From Listeria ilorinensis (lineage in GTDB: Bacteria; Bacillota; Bacilli; Lactobacillales; Listeriaceae), in the NCBI RefSeq assembly GCF_913566895.1, contig NZ_CAJYCN010000014.1:1-64000 (forward strand): 64,000 nucleotides of DNA. Direction: 5' to 3'. Made by a program: the position numbers and the translations under genes. Below, piece by piece: positions 23,432-34,151 of the stretch. The notes beneath the pieces were generated by a model. That model ran no database searches and was not told the origin of the DNA. It saw nothing but the letters and a program-made list of their open reading frames with translations. Every line of letters starts with the position of its first letter. The first letter of the stretch is position 1.

Positions 23432-24664
23432 TTATTCATAACGCAGTGCTTCAATTGGATCCAGTTTCGATGCTTTGATTGCCGGAACAAGTCCAAAAAC
23501 GATCCCGATCAAAAGTGAGAAGGCTAGCCCGCCCAGAATCGCAGGAATAGAAACAATAAATGGATATGCCATCATATTTGTCAGACCAGCTGCAATTCCC
23601 AGTCCAGCGCCGACCCCAATGCAACCGCCTAAAAGCGTTAACACCATCGCTTCTGTCAAAAATTGCATCAAAATCGTGCCACGTCTAGCACCGAGCGCTT
23701 TTTTAATCCCGATTTCACGTGTCCGCTCTGTTACCGATACCAGCATAATATTCATCACACCGATTCCACCAACTAATAGCGATATACTCGCAATCCCACC
23801 TAAAAGATAGAATTGCGCCTGATTGAATTCCTCGATTTGTCCGTCCATATCTCCCATATTATAAACTCCATACATATAATCTGATTCAGGTAGCGACGCA
23901 TTCAAAATCGCGCTTGCCTCCTCTGCCACTCGCTGCAGATCATCCGTCTTTTCAGCTTGGACCGAAATAGTTGGCTGTGGATCAATATTCCCCTGAATCT
24001 GAGGCCAATTACCTGAAGGAACGAAGGCCATCGCATAATCCTCACCACCATAAGCATTTGTGAATGCTTTTGAAAGTTTGACTACTCCGACAACCTGATA
24101 AGGCGTACCGTTGAATTCCACCATCTTCATTAACCCATCTCCATCTGGAAAAAGCGACTGATAGGCAAATTCATTTAAAATGACTCGCTGACTATTGTTT
24201 AGATAATCTTGCTGTGACAGCTGACGTCCTTTGATTCCCTTCGTCGGATAAATAGTAAAATAATCCGGCGTCACCGCTCGAATATCCATATCAACGCCCC
24301 GATTATGTCGATACATCTTTCCCCAAGCATTATAGGAGACCAATACATTTTTCAGGCCATCAATCGCTTTTAATTCATCGATTTGTGCCTCACTGATCGC
24401 TTCCATATAGTCTGGCATCTTTTCATTCCCAGTTGTTCCCGAACCATCCGGCGAATTAAATTCCGCTTTAGTGGCAAAGCTCAACTCAAGCGTATTATTG
24501 GAGCCGCCTACAATTTCTTTTTTCAATGCTTCACTGCTACCTTCAATCAGACTGACAATCGCAATGATCGCTGCTAGTCCGATAATTACACCCAGCATCG
24601 TTAAAATGGATCGCAATTTATGTGCCCAGATCGACTGCAAGGATAGTTTAATATTTTCAAGCAC
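23432..24664 (-). CDS. MacB/YknZ-type ABC transporter permease
   Basis: A 410-residue permease when started at the GTG of 24662-24664, which has GGGAGGGG eight bases upstream and overlaps the ATPase stop. A longer frame with extra codons is less likely. The N-terminal membrane helix (about residues 18-40) is followed by a large extracellular MacB-PCD-like domain (about 45-280). Three C-terminal helices follow, with the FtsX signature around 'IGGIGVMNIMLVSVTERTREIGIKKALGAR'-type residues (about 300-330). With the ATPase and adaptor upstream it forms a MacAB/YknXYZ-like exporter, probably for a peptide or antimicrobial compound. The substrate cannot be read from sequence. Confidence 0.9.
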   Translation of the reverse strand: MLENIKLSLQSIWAHKLRSILTMLGVIIGLAAIIAIVSLIEGSSEALKKEIVGGSNNTLELSFATKAEFNSPDGSGTTGNEKMPDYMEAISEAQIDELKAIDGLKNVLVSYNAWGKMYRHNRGVDMDIRAVTPDYFTIYPTKGIKGRQLSQQDYLNNSQRVILNEFAYQSLFPDGDGLMKMVEFNGTPYQVVGVVKLSKAFTNAYGGEDYAMAFVPSGNWPQIQGNIDPQPTISVQAEKTDDLQRVAEEASAILNASLPESDYMYGVYNMGDMDGQIEEFNQAQFYLLGGIASISLLVGGIGVMNIMLVSVTERTREIGIKKALGARRGTILMQFLTEAMVLTLLGGCIGVGAGLGIAAGLTNMMAYPFIVSIPAILGGLAFSLLIGIVFGLVPAIKASKLDPIEALRYE

Positions 24665-25343
24665 GAGCGACCCCTCCCTCATCCGAAGTGATCCTACCAT
24701 CTCGAATAAATATCTTCCGTCGCGTACAGTCGGCAATTTCTGCTTCATGTGTAATCACAATGATCGTCACACCATCTTGATTCAATTTTGTAAAAAGTTC
24801 CATGACTTGTCCACTGGTTTTCGTATCAAGTGCCCCAGTCGGTTCATCTGCCAAAATAAAATCCGGATTCGTCACTAATGCACGAGCAATCGCCACTCGT
24901 TGCTTCTGACCGCCCGATAAGGCAGCCGGCTTAAAAGTCATCCGATCTCCAAGCCCCACCTTGTCAAGTGCCTCCTCCGCAAGTCTGCGCCGCTCTTTCT
25001 TAGGAACCTTCGCATAAATAAGTGGTAGTTCGACATTCTGACGAGCAGTAAGACGAGGCATCAGATGAAAAGTTTGAAAGACAAACCCGATGGAATGATT
25101 TCTCAGTTGAGCAAGCTCTCTCTCCTTCATTTGCTTGACTTCTTTTCCGTAAAGAAAATAGTCGCCTGCTGTCGGTTTATCCAAACACCCAATGATATTC
25201 ATCAATGTAGACTTACCCGAACCCGATGGTCCCATGATCGACACATACTCACCATTTTCTATATGTAGAGTAATATTTTTCAAAATAGGGATCGTTTCTT
25301 TGCCTTGATAATAAGATTTAGAAAGATTATTCAGTTGAAGCAT
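24657..25343 (-). CDS. ABC transporter ATP-binding protein (MacB/LolD class)
   Basis: A 228-residue nucleotide-binding subunit. Walker A GPSGSGKST is near residue 39, the Q-loop near 90 (FVFQTFHLMP), signature ALSGGQKQR near 141, Walker B FILADEPTGALD near 162, and the switch histidine in VITHE near 200. This class powers FtsX/MacB-type permeases. The start overlaps the adaptor stop by 17 bases and the stop overlaps the permease start, so all three genes are one operon. Confidence 0.93.
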   Translation of the reverse strand: MLQLNNLSKSYYQGKETIPILKNITLHIENGEYVSIMGPSGSGKSTLMNIIGCLDKPTAGDYFLYGKEVKQMKERELAQLRNHSIGFVFQTFHLMPRLTARQNVELPLIYAKVPKKERRRLAEEALDKVGLGDRMTFKPAALSGGQKQRVAIARALVTNPDFILADEPTGALDTKTSGQVMELFTKLNQDGVTIIVITHEAEIADCTRRKIFIRDGRITSDEGGVARA

Positions 25344-26556
25344 CCATTTGGACCTCCATTCCTGATTTTACCGCTGCATCCGGATACAAAATAGAATCAT
25401 CCAGTTTAATACCGGATTTCACTTCTGTTGTCATGGTCTCTTGATTCGGCTCTCCCGTTTCAACAACCGTTTTCTTCGCCTTACCGTCTTTTACCAGCCA
25501 TACATAATTTTTTCCGTCCTTTTCAAAAATAAAATCAGATGGTAGTACAATCGTATCCGTATTCACTGCTTTCTCATCGCTCACAGCAGTGGAAACAAAG
25601 ACATGGCGCCCGATATTCATTCCCTCACCCGCCGAGACTTCAACTTTGAATGGGTATTTTGTTAATACAGGATTTTCTTCCGAAGAACTCGACTCATCAC
25701 CCACAGAATTATCGCTTTCCGGTAAATCACTGATAGAAATGATTTTACCCGTCCAAGTAACCGCCTCATCATTGCGGTCCATAATCGTCACTTCCTGATC
25801 TTTCGAAAGCTCGTCCCGCCGAAATTCGTCAACCGTTCCCTTGACATAATACGCAGAATCATCCACTATCTCTATAAAAGTTGACGCACTACTATTATTA
25901 CTATCAGCAGAAACTGCCCCATTCATTTGCGCATCGTCTACCTTGCGTACTACACCAGAAGCATCTGCATAAATAATGCTATTGCTGTACTTTGTTTGAA
26001 CAGTCGACAAAGCAGCCTGGGCTTTTTCAACGCTCAGTTGATTTTGCTTCACTTCAAGTTGCGCCTGATTACGTTCTTCAGTTAAACTTGTCTTTTCTTC
26101 CTCAGCAGCCTCTTTTAGCTGCTTATTCAAGCGATCCACTTTTGCTTGGCTTTCGGAGGCACTAGCTTGCTGCATCTCCAGTTCCAACTGTGCTTCTCTA
26201 ATCTCCAAGTCTCCATCAGGATTAGAATAATGAAACAGCTTTTGCCCTTTTTCGATAGAATCACCAACCTTAACGTACACTTCATCAACTTTTCCTTTAT
26301 CAGAATTAATTGTATATTTATTAACTGCTTTAGGCTCAATCACTCCAGTCAAATAATTGGCTGATGATCCTTGGTTATCTCCAACAATATCCTTGACAGA
26401 CATTGCATAGATTTCTGTATCTCCTTGAACAGACTCATCGCTGCTGCCTCCACGAAAAAACATCCACATCGCTATTCCGATCGCTACAACTATTAACCCA
26501 ATGATGAATGCAATAAGGATGCCCTTCTTTTTATCTTTATGTTGTACTTCTTCCAT
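25327..26556 (-). CDS. Membrane-fusion/adaptor protein (MacA/YknX type)
   Basis: A 409-residue adaptor with one N-terminal membrane helix (about residues 13-33). It has a split lipoyl-like domain, a helical hairpin at about 115-175 rich in Glu, Gln and Lys (coiled coil), then beta-barrel and membrane-proximal domains. It is first in a three-gene exporter operon. In Gram-positive bacteria such adaptors act together with the MacB-like permease at the cell surface. A serine-rich acidic insert near 285-297 may be flexible. The ribosome site AAGGAG precedes the start. Confidence 0.9.
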   Translation of the reverse strand: MEEVQHKDKKKGILIAFIIGLIVVAIGIAMWMFFRGGSSDESVQGDTEIYAMSVKDIVGDNQGSSANYLTGVIEPKAVNKYTINSDKGKVDEVYVKVGDSIEKGQKLFHYSNPDGDLEIREAQLELEMQQASASESQAKVDRLNKQLKEAAEEEKTSLTEERNQAQLEVKQNQLSVEKAQAALSTVQTKYSNSIIYADASGVVRKVDDAQMNGAVSADSNNSSASTFIEIVDDSAYYVKGTVDEFRRDELSKDQEVTIMDRNDEAVTWTGKIISISDLPESDNSVGDESSSSEENPVLTKYPFKVEVSAGEGMNIGRHVFVSTAVSDEKAVNTDTIVLPSDFIFEKDGKNYVWLVKDGKAKKTVVETGEPNQETMTTEVKSGIKLDDSILYPDAAVKSGMEVQMDASTE

Positions 26557-28385
<1,829 letters not shown>

Positions 28386-28399
28386 GTGGTGAGAACCGT

Positions 28400-28429
28400 C
28401 TTCCTCTTCATCTGAAGAGGAAGTTTTTT
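28400..28429 (+). terminator. Terminator of gdhA
   Basis: Perfect stem CTTCCTCTTC/GAAGAGGAAG with a four-base loop, then six T. Confidence 0.92.
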
Positions 28430-28484
28430 CGTATTTTGGAAAATTCCCTATTATCATTGACAGATTTTCTCATAAAATTCTTAT

Positions 28485-28626
28485 TTAATTAATAGGAAAT
28501 TCTAAACTCCACTCGTTATGATAAATACATCAAATGAAATCAATTCATTTTTTACTCCCTTTTTAATGATTGATTTCCCAAACTCCCTTTTTGCCAGTAT
28601 GGTCCCCTTTACCATGCTGGTTTTTT
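28485..28626 (+). ncRNA. Candidate LhrC-like small RNA with several UCCC motifs
   Basis: Downstream of the gdhA terminator a TTGACA box (28457-28462) is followed at a wide spacing by AT-rich -10 options. About 140 bases later a strong terminator appears at 28594-28626 (CCAGTATGGT/ACCATGCTGG plus T run) with CCCC in its loop. Between them, CTCCC occurs twice and TTTCCC once in otherwise unpaired A/T sequence. Listeria LhrC-family RNAs carry repeated UCCC motifs in single-stranded parts and in the terminator loop, so the resemblance is functional in kind; homology was not tested. No reading frame with a ribosome site is present. Confidence 0.45.
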
Positions 28627-28635
28627 ATTTACCTT

Positions 28636-28758
28636 TTAATGTCGTAACTTCCCATAAATAATTTGTCGTCTAGACTTTGGCGCACATACAAAATGATACT
28701 TACATTTCCATGTTGCATGAGCGAAACTATTAGTATTTTCTATCGGATATTCCTCCAT
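28636..28758 (-). pseudogene. Remnant of an IS200/IS605-family TnpA transposase
   Basis: A minus-strand frame encodes about 40 residues, including SFAHATWKCKYHFVCAPKSR and RQIIYGKL. This matches the very conserved N terminus of IS200/IS605 TnpA ('SHTKW.CKYHIVF.PKYRR..IYG'). Translation then stops, and the HUH catalytic region and Tyr helix are missing, so this is a degraded fragment. No complete element ends or tnpB are visible. The rest appears deleted, and the left boundary abuts the terminator of the small-RNA candidate. Confidence 0.7.
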
Positions 28759-28850
28759 GATGTTTACTAACGGTTGGGGAAATACTATTAGTTTATCCTC
28801 TTGAGTTTTGCTCTTCTGAACCATACGCTAAGTGTATGGTTTTTGTTTAC

Positions 28851-28988
28851 AAAAAAAGCCGGCACGGAAAACCGCGCCGACAAAGGAGTGTGTGCACAAA
28901 ATATGACAATCACAGGACTCACAGCATTCTTTGGGGGAAGATATTTACCATGAGAGACTGCCAATTCTGAGCAACCTACTTTAGGGAT
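28851..28988 (-). ncRNA. Orphan small RNA with consensus promoter and terminator
   Basis: A near-perfect sigma-A promoter (TTGACT, 17 bases, TATAAT) reads leftwards and is followed about 100 bases later by a GC-rich hairpin (GCCGGCACGG/CCGCGCCGAC in plus-strand order, 28858-28881) and seven T. The predicted transcript is about 135 nt. No open frame with a ribosome site starts inside, and no gene follows on this strand, so a leader riboswitch is unlikely. It contains a CUUCCCCC patch that could pair with ribosome sites. I do not recognise a known RNA family. Confidence 0.65.
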
Positions 28989-28994
28989 GACTTT

Positions 28995-29023
28995 ATTATA
29001 TCCCCTTTTTATTTCCAAGTCAA
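28995..29023 (-). promoter_or_regulatory. Sigma-A promoter of the orphan small RNA
   Basis: TTGACT and TATAAT on the minus strand, separated by exactly 17 bases. Confidence 0.75.
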
Positions 29024-29229
29024 TACTTTTATTACAAAAATATTTCTTTTAAAACATAAATATTTTAAAAACTAAAATAAACTCTACTCCACGCCTCTTA
29101 AGAAACCTTTATGTAATATTAGGTATTTCTTTTATTTGCCTATCCCTTTGCTACAATATGATATAATTTAACTACAGTGCTCATAGGAGTGACTGATCAT
29201 GTATGTTCAGAATAGGAGGATTTAGTTTT

Positions 29230-30267
29230 ATGGCAAATACAGCAACAGCTTATATTGGTACCTACACAAAAGTAGAAAGTGAAGGCATTTATCGGTTAGT
29301 GATCGATAAAGAAACGGGCAAAGTCATTGAAAATAAACTGGCTGGTAAAATGGATAACCCAACCTATTTAAAAATTTCTGACGATGAAAAATATGTCTAT
29401 TCCGTTGCCAAAGATGGTGATAAAGGAGGACTTGCCGCTTTCAAAATCCAAACAGACGGTTCTTTAGAATTCTTAGGAACCCAGGTGAAAAATGGCAATC
29501 CGCCTTGTTACGTGGATGCTTCTCATGATAACAGCATTGTCGTTTCTGCAAACTATCACTTAGGAACAATCATCAGTTATCCAACAACTGAGGGCAAACT
29601 AGGCGATCCGATCGCTGAAATCCAACATGTCGGTAAAAGTGTTCATGAACGTCAGGAAAAACCGCATGCGCACTTTGCTGGCTACACACCTGATCAAAAA
29701 TTCGTCATCACTTGTGATCTTGGTACGGATTATGTGACAACTTACAACGCACACGAAGGCAAACTTGAAAAGGTATCTGACTTACTTGTAGCTCCCGGCA
29801 GTGGACCGCGTAACCTAGTCTTCCATCCAAATGCCAAATATGTGTACATCATGACGGAACTTACATCCGATGTTCTTGTCTGCACATATGACGAAGCAAC
29901 TGGGAGTCTAGAAGTCATTCAAACCATCGCTTCTTTGCCAACGGATTTTGAAGGTGAAAATAAAGGGAGTGCAATCCATATTTCTCCTGATGGTCGCTTC
30001 CTATATGTTTCCAACCGCGGTCAAGATGCAATCGTTTCCTTTAAAGTGGCAGAAGACGGCAAACTTACTCTAAACCAAACGATTTCAGTTGAAGGGCAAG
30101 GACCACGTGACTTTGATTTGGATCGTAGTGGCGAGATCCTTGTCGCTACAAACGAAAATTCTAATAATGTCACCATCTTTAAGGTCGACCAAACAAATGG
30201 CGAATTAACGCTTCTTCAAAAAGATATCAAAGTACCAGAACCTGTTTGCATAAAATTTATGAAATAA
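29230..30267 (+). CDS. Lactonase-family seven-bladed beta-propeller (6-phosphogluconolactonase-like)
   Basis: A 345-residue cytoplasmic protein of the YkgB/Pgl beta-propeller family. I choose the start at 29230 because TAGGAGG stands nine bases upstream; an upstream in-frame ATG at 29203 has no clear site. Repeated blade motifs such as 'YVYSVAKDG', 'NAKYVYIMTELT' and 'DGRFLYVSNRGQD' occur through the protein. The C-terminal 'GQGPRDFDLDRSGEILVATNENSNNVT' region (about 290-316) is typical of the family. It may hydrolyse 6-phosphogluconolactone in the pentose phosphate pathway, but many members of this fold are uncharacterised. It stands alone between the RNA island and the phosphatase pseudogene. 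Confidence 0.85.
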   Translation: MANTATAYIGTYTKVESEGIYRLVIDKETGKVIENKLAGKMDNPTYLKISDDEKYVYSVAKDGDKGGLAAFKIQTDGSLEFLGTQVKNGNPPCYVDASHDNSIVVSANYHLGTIISYPTTEGKLGDPIAEIQHVGKSVHERQEKPHAHFAGYTPDQKFVITCDLGTDYVTTYNAHEGKLEKVSDLLVAPGSGPRNLVFHPNAKYVYIMTELTSDVLVCTYDEATGSLEVIQTIASLPTDFEGENKGSAIHISPDGRFLYVSNRGQDAIVSFKVAEDGKLTLNQTISVEGQGPRDFDLDRSGEILVATNENSNNVTIFKVDQTNGELTLLQKDIKVPEPVCIKFMK

Positions 30268-30269
30268 CC

Positions 30270-30323
30270 AAAAAACACGCTTCGAGGCCACATTTAATGA
30301 TCTAGCCTTAGAGCGTGTTTTTT
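30270..30323. terminator. Bidirectional terminator after the lactonase gene
   Basis: AAAAAACACGCT pairs with AGCGTGTTTTTT across a loop that contains an inner GGCC-like pairing. A and T runs on both sides allow use from either direction. Confidence 0.8.
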
Positions 30324-30498
30324 CATGTCAAGTGACTATCATGTAGCTTTTCAACGGGATAAACGCCTTCGTTTGGAAGAAAAGCTCTTGCCCGTTTCAT
30401 TTTTCTGTTTTGCAATAAATTTCGACTTTTTTTGCAACAAGGATCATACCCTCGCTTTTTCTGATTTCAAAGTAATTCGCTACAGTAAAATCACTACT

Positions 30499-31193
30499 TT
30501 ATTCAAAAATCGCCTTACCTGCTTCGACATACTGCATGTCATTCACAGACTCAACCGAAAAAGTACCGTTTTCATAGACAATTTTTGTAATGCTGGCATT
30601 TTTCATCTCTGGTTCAATCTTATCCGGAGCCAGCATCGCTAGAACGATATTGATCACCATCCCATGCATGACCACCAACACATGATTTTCTTCTTCACCG
30701 ATTTCTGCTTCTAAAATCTGCTTGATCCCCTGTTCCAAACGAGTCGAAACTTTTGTCCAGTTTTCAGACATCCCGCTCTGATCCAGCTTTTCAACTGTAT
30801 TGGTTACAAGCTGCATCATTTTGGGACCTGCGGCTGCCCCCATTTCTTCCATGGAATGAAAGTTATTGGCTTCCCATATTCTGAAAACAATTGTTGATCA
30901 GTCAGTCCTTCATATTGACCGAAGCAAAATTCCCGTAGTTCCGGCAGCGGCTGAATCGGCAGTTCTTCATTAAAACGGTCCCCTAATATGAGCGCCGCCG
31001 TTTGAACGGTTCGTCTCAAATCACTCGTATAAACAGCAGAAAACGAAGTCGATCGCAATCCTCGCCCCAATGCTTCGGCAATATGGATCCCTTCTTCTGT
31101 AAGCGGTGTATCTGACCACCCCTGAACACGTGCCATTCGATTAAACAGGGTCTCCCCATGCCTCGTTAAATATAAAATCACTTTGCCCGCCAT
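30499..31193 (-). pseudogene. Histidine phosphatase (phosphoglycerate mutase family), frameshifted
   Basis: Two overlapping frames together make one complete protein of about 230 residues. The first half has the catalytic motif LTRHGETLFN and the YTSDLRRTVQTA segment. The second half has the LVVMHGMVINIV histidine motif. The break lies at 30873-30875, where adding one G to a GGG run would restore 'EYGEANNFHSMEEMG' as in normal family members. The start at 31193 has a GAGGAGG site. Without the repair the first frame ends after about 125 residues and lacks the second catalytic histidine. It is a recent frameshift, a slippage site or a sequencing error, since both halves remain well conserved. 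Confidence 0.8.
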
Positions 31194-31269
31194 TTTTATC
31201 CTCCTCATTCCCTTTTGATAAGGTTCCTCTTCATCTTATCAATCAAAAAATGGAAATGCAACTGCATGC

Positions 31270-31300
31270 AAAAAAACGCACAGCCAGAAAGGCCATGCGC
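31270..31300 (-). terminator. Terminator of the peptide transporter gene
   Basis: On the minus strand GCGCATGGCC pairs with GGCTGTGCG across a short loop and is followed by seven T. Confidence 0.87.
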
Positions 31301-31310
31301 CAGAAGGGAT

Positions 31311-32786
31311 TTAGTCGATCCCTCTCATATATTTTTTCAGCAATGGTGAAAAGAGGTAAAGAAGTATGGCGAATGCGATGGCAACAAAACCAGTAATCGC
31401 AAAATAAACCACTTCCGTATCCGCGCTAAAGAATTGCGTGGCTTGCGCATTGAAAGCCTGCGCCATTGCATCTGACAAGAACCACAAACTCATCGTTTGT
31501 GAAGAGAAAGCTGCTGGCGCCAATTTTGTTGTTGCCGATAGTCCAACAGGCGAAATGCACATTTCCCCGACAATACAAATAAAGAAACTTGCTACTAGCC
31601 AAAGTGGACTTACCAGTGTTGTTGTGTTGCCGTTAATTATTCCCGGGAACATCATGATCACAAAACTTAAACCTGCGAAAAATAATCCTAAAGCAAATTT
31701 TTTCGGTGTTGAAGGCTGTCTGTCCCCTAGCTTCGTCCAAATCCAAGCAAATACCGGTGACAAAATGATGATAAAGACCGGATTTAGTGATTGAAAATTA
31801 GCTGGGTTCAGTGTATGTCCAAACACATCCAGCTGCGTGCGTTCTGCTGCAAAAATCGCAAGTGTGGTTGATCCCTGCTCCTCGATCATCCAAAATAGCA
31901 CAGCAATCAAAAACAGAGGAACATACGCATACAGCCGCGAACGTTCGTCTGAAGTGGTTTTTTTGCTCCGCGCCATGGTCACAAAATAGGCCAGTGGAAT
32001 CACGACGCCTAGAATCGTGACTGCCAAAATGACCGTATTAATCGAAAAATTGCCTGTCGCAAAAGCAATTAGAGCAATCAGTAAACCGATTCCAGCCACA
32101 ATTGCCAGAGCATACCAAATCAATTTGCCCGTTTCTTCCTTACTGAGCGGATTTGGAATCTGCTTGCCTGCGTCTTTTAAATAAGTTTTACCAGTAATCA
32201 CATACACGATCAAACCCGCAGCCATACCGAAAGCAGCGACCGCAAAACCAGCATGAAAACTATTGGCCGCTCCTTGTACCCCTGAGACAACAAACGGAGC
32301 AATAAAGGCACCTAGGTTGATCCCCATGTAAAAAATACTGAAGCCTGCATCCCGACGTTTATCCTGTGTATCATATAAATCACCGACTACATTGGACACA
32401 TTTGGTTTCAAAAAGCCTGTGCCTAAAATGATCAGCGCCATTGACACAAATAAAGCCGTTGCACCGAATGGGAGCGCTAAAACGATGTGACCGCACATAA
32501 TCAAGAAACCACCATAAAAAATAGTTCGTCTCGGCCCGAGTACACGGTCTGCTGCCCAGCCCCCGATCACACCTGACATATAAACAAGTGACCCATAAAT
32601 CGACATAATTGCTGTTGCAGTAGACTGACTAAAGCCTAAACCACCGTCTGTCACTTGCGTATACATATAATAAATTAAAATAGCCCGCATTCCGTAGTAG
32701 GAAAAACGTTCCCAAAACTCTGTGAAAAACAGCGTTGCCAGTCCGCGCGGGTGACCGAAAAATGTTTTCGTTTTCTGGTCGTCCAA
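31311..32786 (-). CDS. dtpT: POT-family proton-coupled di/tripeptide transporter
   Basis: A 491-residue transporter with about 14 hydrophobic segments. The N-terminal 'FWERFSYYGMRAILIYYM' carries the ExxERFxYY proton-coupling motif (around residues 22-30), and 'GTGFLKPNVSNVVGDLY' near 120-136 is the PTR2 signature. It imports small peptides using the proton gradient, important for nitrogen nutrition in Listeria. The gene is monocistronic with its own terminator. Confidence 0.93.
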   Translation of the reverse strand: MDDQKTKTFFGHPRGLATLFFTEFWERFSYYGMRAILIYYMYTQVTDGGLGFSQSTATAIMSIYGSLVYMSGVIGGWAADRVLGPRRTIFYGGFLIMCGHIVLALPFGATALFVSMALIILGTGFLKPNVSNVVGDLYDTQDKRRDAGFSIFYMGINLGAFIAPFVVSGVQGAANSFHAGFAVAAFGMAAGLIVYVITGKTYLKDAGKQIPNPLSKEETGKLIWYALAIVAGIGLLIALIAFATGNFSINTVILAVTILGVVIPLAYFVTMARSKKTTSDERSRLYAYVPLFLIAVLFWMIEEQGSTTLAIFAAERTQLDVFGHTLNPANFQSLNPVFIIILSPVFAWIWTKLGDRQPSTPKKFALGLFFAGLSFVIMMFPGIINGNTTTLVSPLWLVASFFICIVGEMCISPVGLSATTKLAPAAFSSQTMSLWFLSDAMAQAFNAQATQFFSADTEVVYFAITGFVAIAFAILLYLFSPLLKKYMRGID

Positions 32787-32820
32787 TGTGAATCCCCTCT
32801 TTCTTATTTCCTTTATGTAT

Positions 32821-32852
32821 AAAAAAGTGGGCCGAATATACAGCCCACTTTT
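32821..32852 (-). terminator. Terminator of the iron alcohol dehydrogenase gene
   Basis: AAGTGGGC and GCCCACTT form a stem with a nine- to ten-base loop and T run on the minus strand. The reverse orientation also has a T run. Confidence 0.83.
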
Positions 32853-32862
32853 ATTCTGCTAA

Positions 32863-34053
32863 TCAATCAGGACGTAAGGCTTTTTGATAGATTTGTCGAC
32901 TGATCGCAAGCGTTTGATCGCCGCGTTCCGAAATCGCCGTCAGTTGATGTTTCTCTAACTGATCCACCAGTTCATCGACAACCTCTTCACCTAAGTCATA
33001 GTCGCTAAAGTGCGTCCCTGCACCGAGGATTTCAAAAAATTGGCCTGTTTTCTTAATAGCGAATTCGACTTTTTCATCTGCCGTACCTTCCTGAATGCCC
33101 CAAACACGTTCCGCATACTGCAGTAATTTATCAAATTTCTGTTCTTTTCGCACTTCTAAAAGCGCCGGCAAAACGATTGCCAGAGTCCGACCGTGATCAA
33201 TCCCATAAAGCGCAGTGATCTCATGACCCAAACTATGACTCGACCAGTCGCCCGGAACACCTCGATTAATGGAACCATTCAAAGCATTCGTCGCCGCCCA
33301 CATAAAATTCGCCCGCAAGTTGTAGTCATGATTCGTTTCATCAATCACTTTCGGTCCAATCTCGATCAGTGTTGACAACAAGCCTTCCGCATAACGATCC
33401 TGTACAAGTGCTCCGACTGGATAGGTCATATATTGCTCCATCACATGCACGAATGCATCAATGACACCATTAGCAAGCTGTCGTTTAGGTAGTGTATAGG
33501 TGAGCTCCGGATCTAAAATGGAGAATACCGGAAACGTAAAGGCACTGCCAAAGCCCAATTTCGCTTTTTTCTCCACAAAAGTGACCACTCCACCACTGTT
33601 CATTTCCGAACCAGTTGCCGGTAACGTCAACACAGTTCCAAAAGGCAATGCGCGTTCGATTGGTCGATGTGCACCAACACCTTGCCCGAACATATCGATC
33701 GGATCCCCATCAAAAAGGGCACCTGCAGCCACGAACTTAGTCCCGTCAATTACAGAGCCGCCACCAATCGCTAGCAAAAAGTCATAGCCCTCTTCTCGAA
33801 CCAGTTGAACCGCCTTCATCAAGGTTTCATAAGTCGGATTGGCCTCAATACCGCCAAACTCTCCTACTGTATAGTCTTTCAATACTTGTTTGATTTTATC
33901 AAGTGTCCCGAATTTTTTAACACTGCCTCCTCCGTAAAGTAGCAGTACTTTCTTATCTTTTGGGACCATTTCAGTCAGTTCATTCAGCCGATTTTTCCCA
34001 AAAACGATCCTCGTTGGATTATAATAATCAAAATTAGCTATACCAGTTTGCAT
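32863..34053 (-). CDS. Iron-containing alcohol dehydrogenase (butanol dehydrogenase/YugJ-like)
   Basis: A 396-residue type III alcohol dehydrogenase. I choose the start at 34053, with GTGGGGG upstream, over a longer frame. NAD(P)-binding glycines are in 'LLLYGGGSVKKFG' and 'LLAIGGGSVIDGTK'. Metal ligands lie in 'DAFVHVMEQY' and 'HSLGHEITALYGIDHGRTLAIVLP' (about residues 255-280). The family reduces aldehydes to alcohols with NAD(P)H. The physiological substrate is not clear. It lies next to the peptide transporter, as in L. monocytogenes (lmo0554-0555 from memory). Confidence 0.9.
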   Translation of the reverse strand: MQTGIANFDYYNPTRIVFGKNRLNELTEMVPKDKKVLLLYGGGSVKKFGTLDKIKQVLKDYTVGEFGGIEANPTYETLMKAVQLVREEGYDFLLAIGGGSVIDGTKFVAAGALFDGDPIDMFGQGVGAHRPIERALPFGTVLTLPATGSEMNSGGVVTFVEKKAKLGFGSAFTFPVFSILDPELTYTLPKRQLANGVIDAFVHVMEQYMTYPVGALVQDRYAEGLLSTLIEIGPKVIDETNHDYNLRANFMWAATNALNGSINRGVPGDWSSHSLGHEITALYGIDHGRTLAIVLPALLEVRKEQKFDKLLQYAERVWGIQEGTADEKVEFAIKKTGQFFEILGAGTHFSDYDLGEEVVDELVDQLEKHQLTAISERGDQTLAISRQIYQKALRPD

Positions 34054-34151
34054 GTGATTCCCCCACTTTCTTTCAGTTATGGATATCTCTACATTTATAC
34101 ACTTTTTCAAAGACTATTAAACATTATACGCCTATTCCAGGCAGAATGAAA

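Noticed and set aside
28851-28988. M-box or T-box riboswitch
   Set aside because: Conserved cores are absent and no gene follows on the same strand.
28788-29018. 76-codon minus-strand frame overlapping the orphan small RNA
   Set aside because: Its start codon lies in the promoter region and there is no ribosome site. The promoter/terminator structure explains the segment better.
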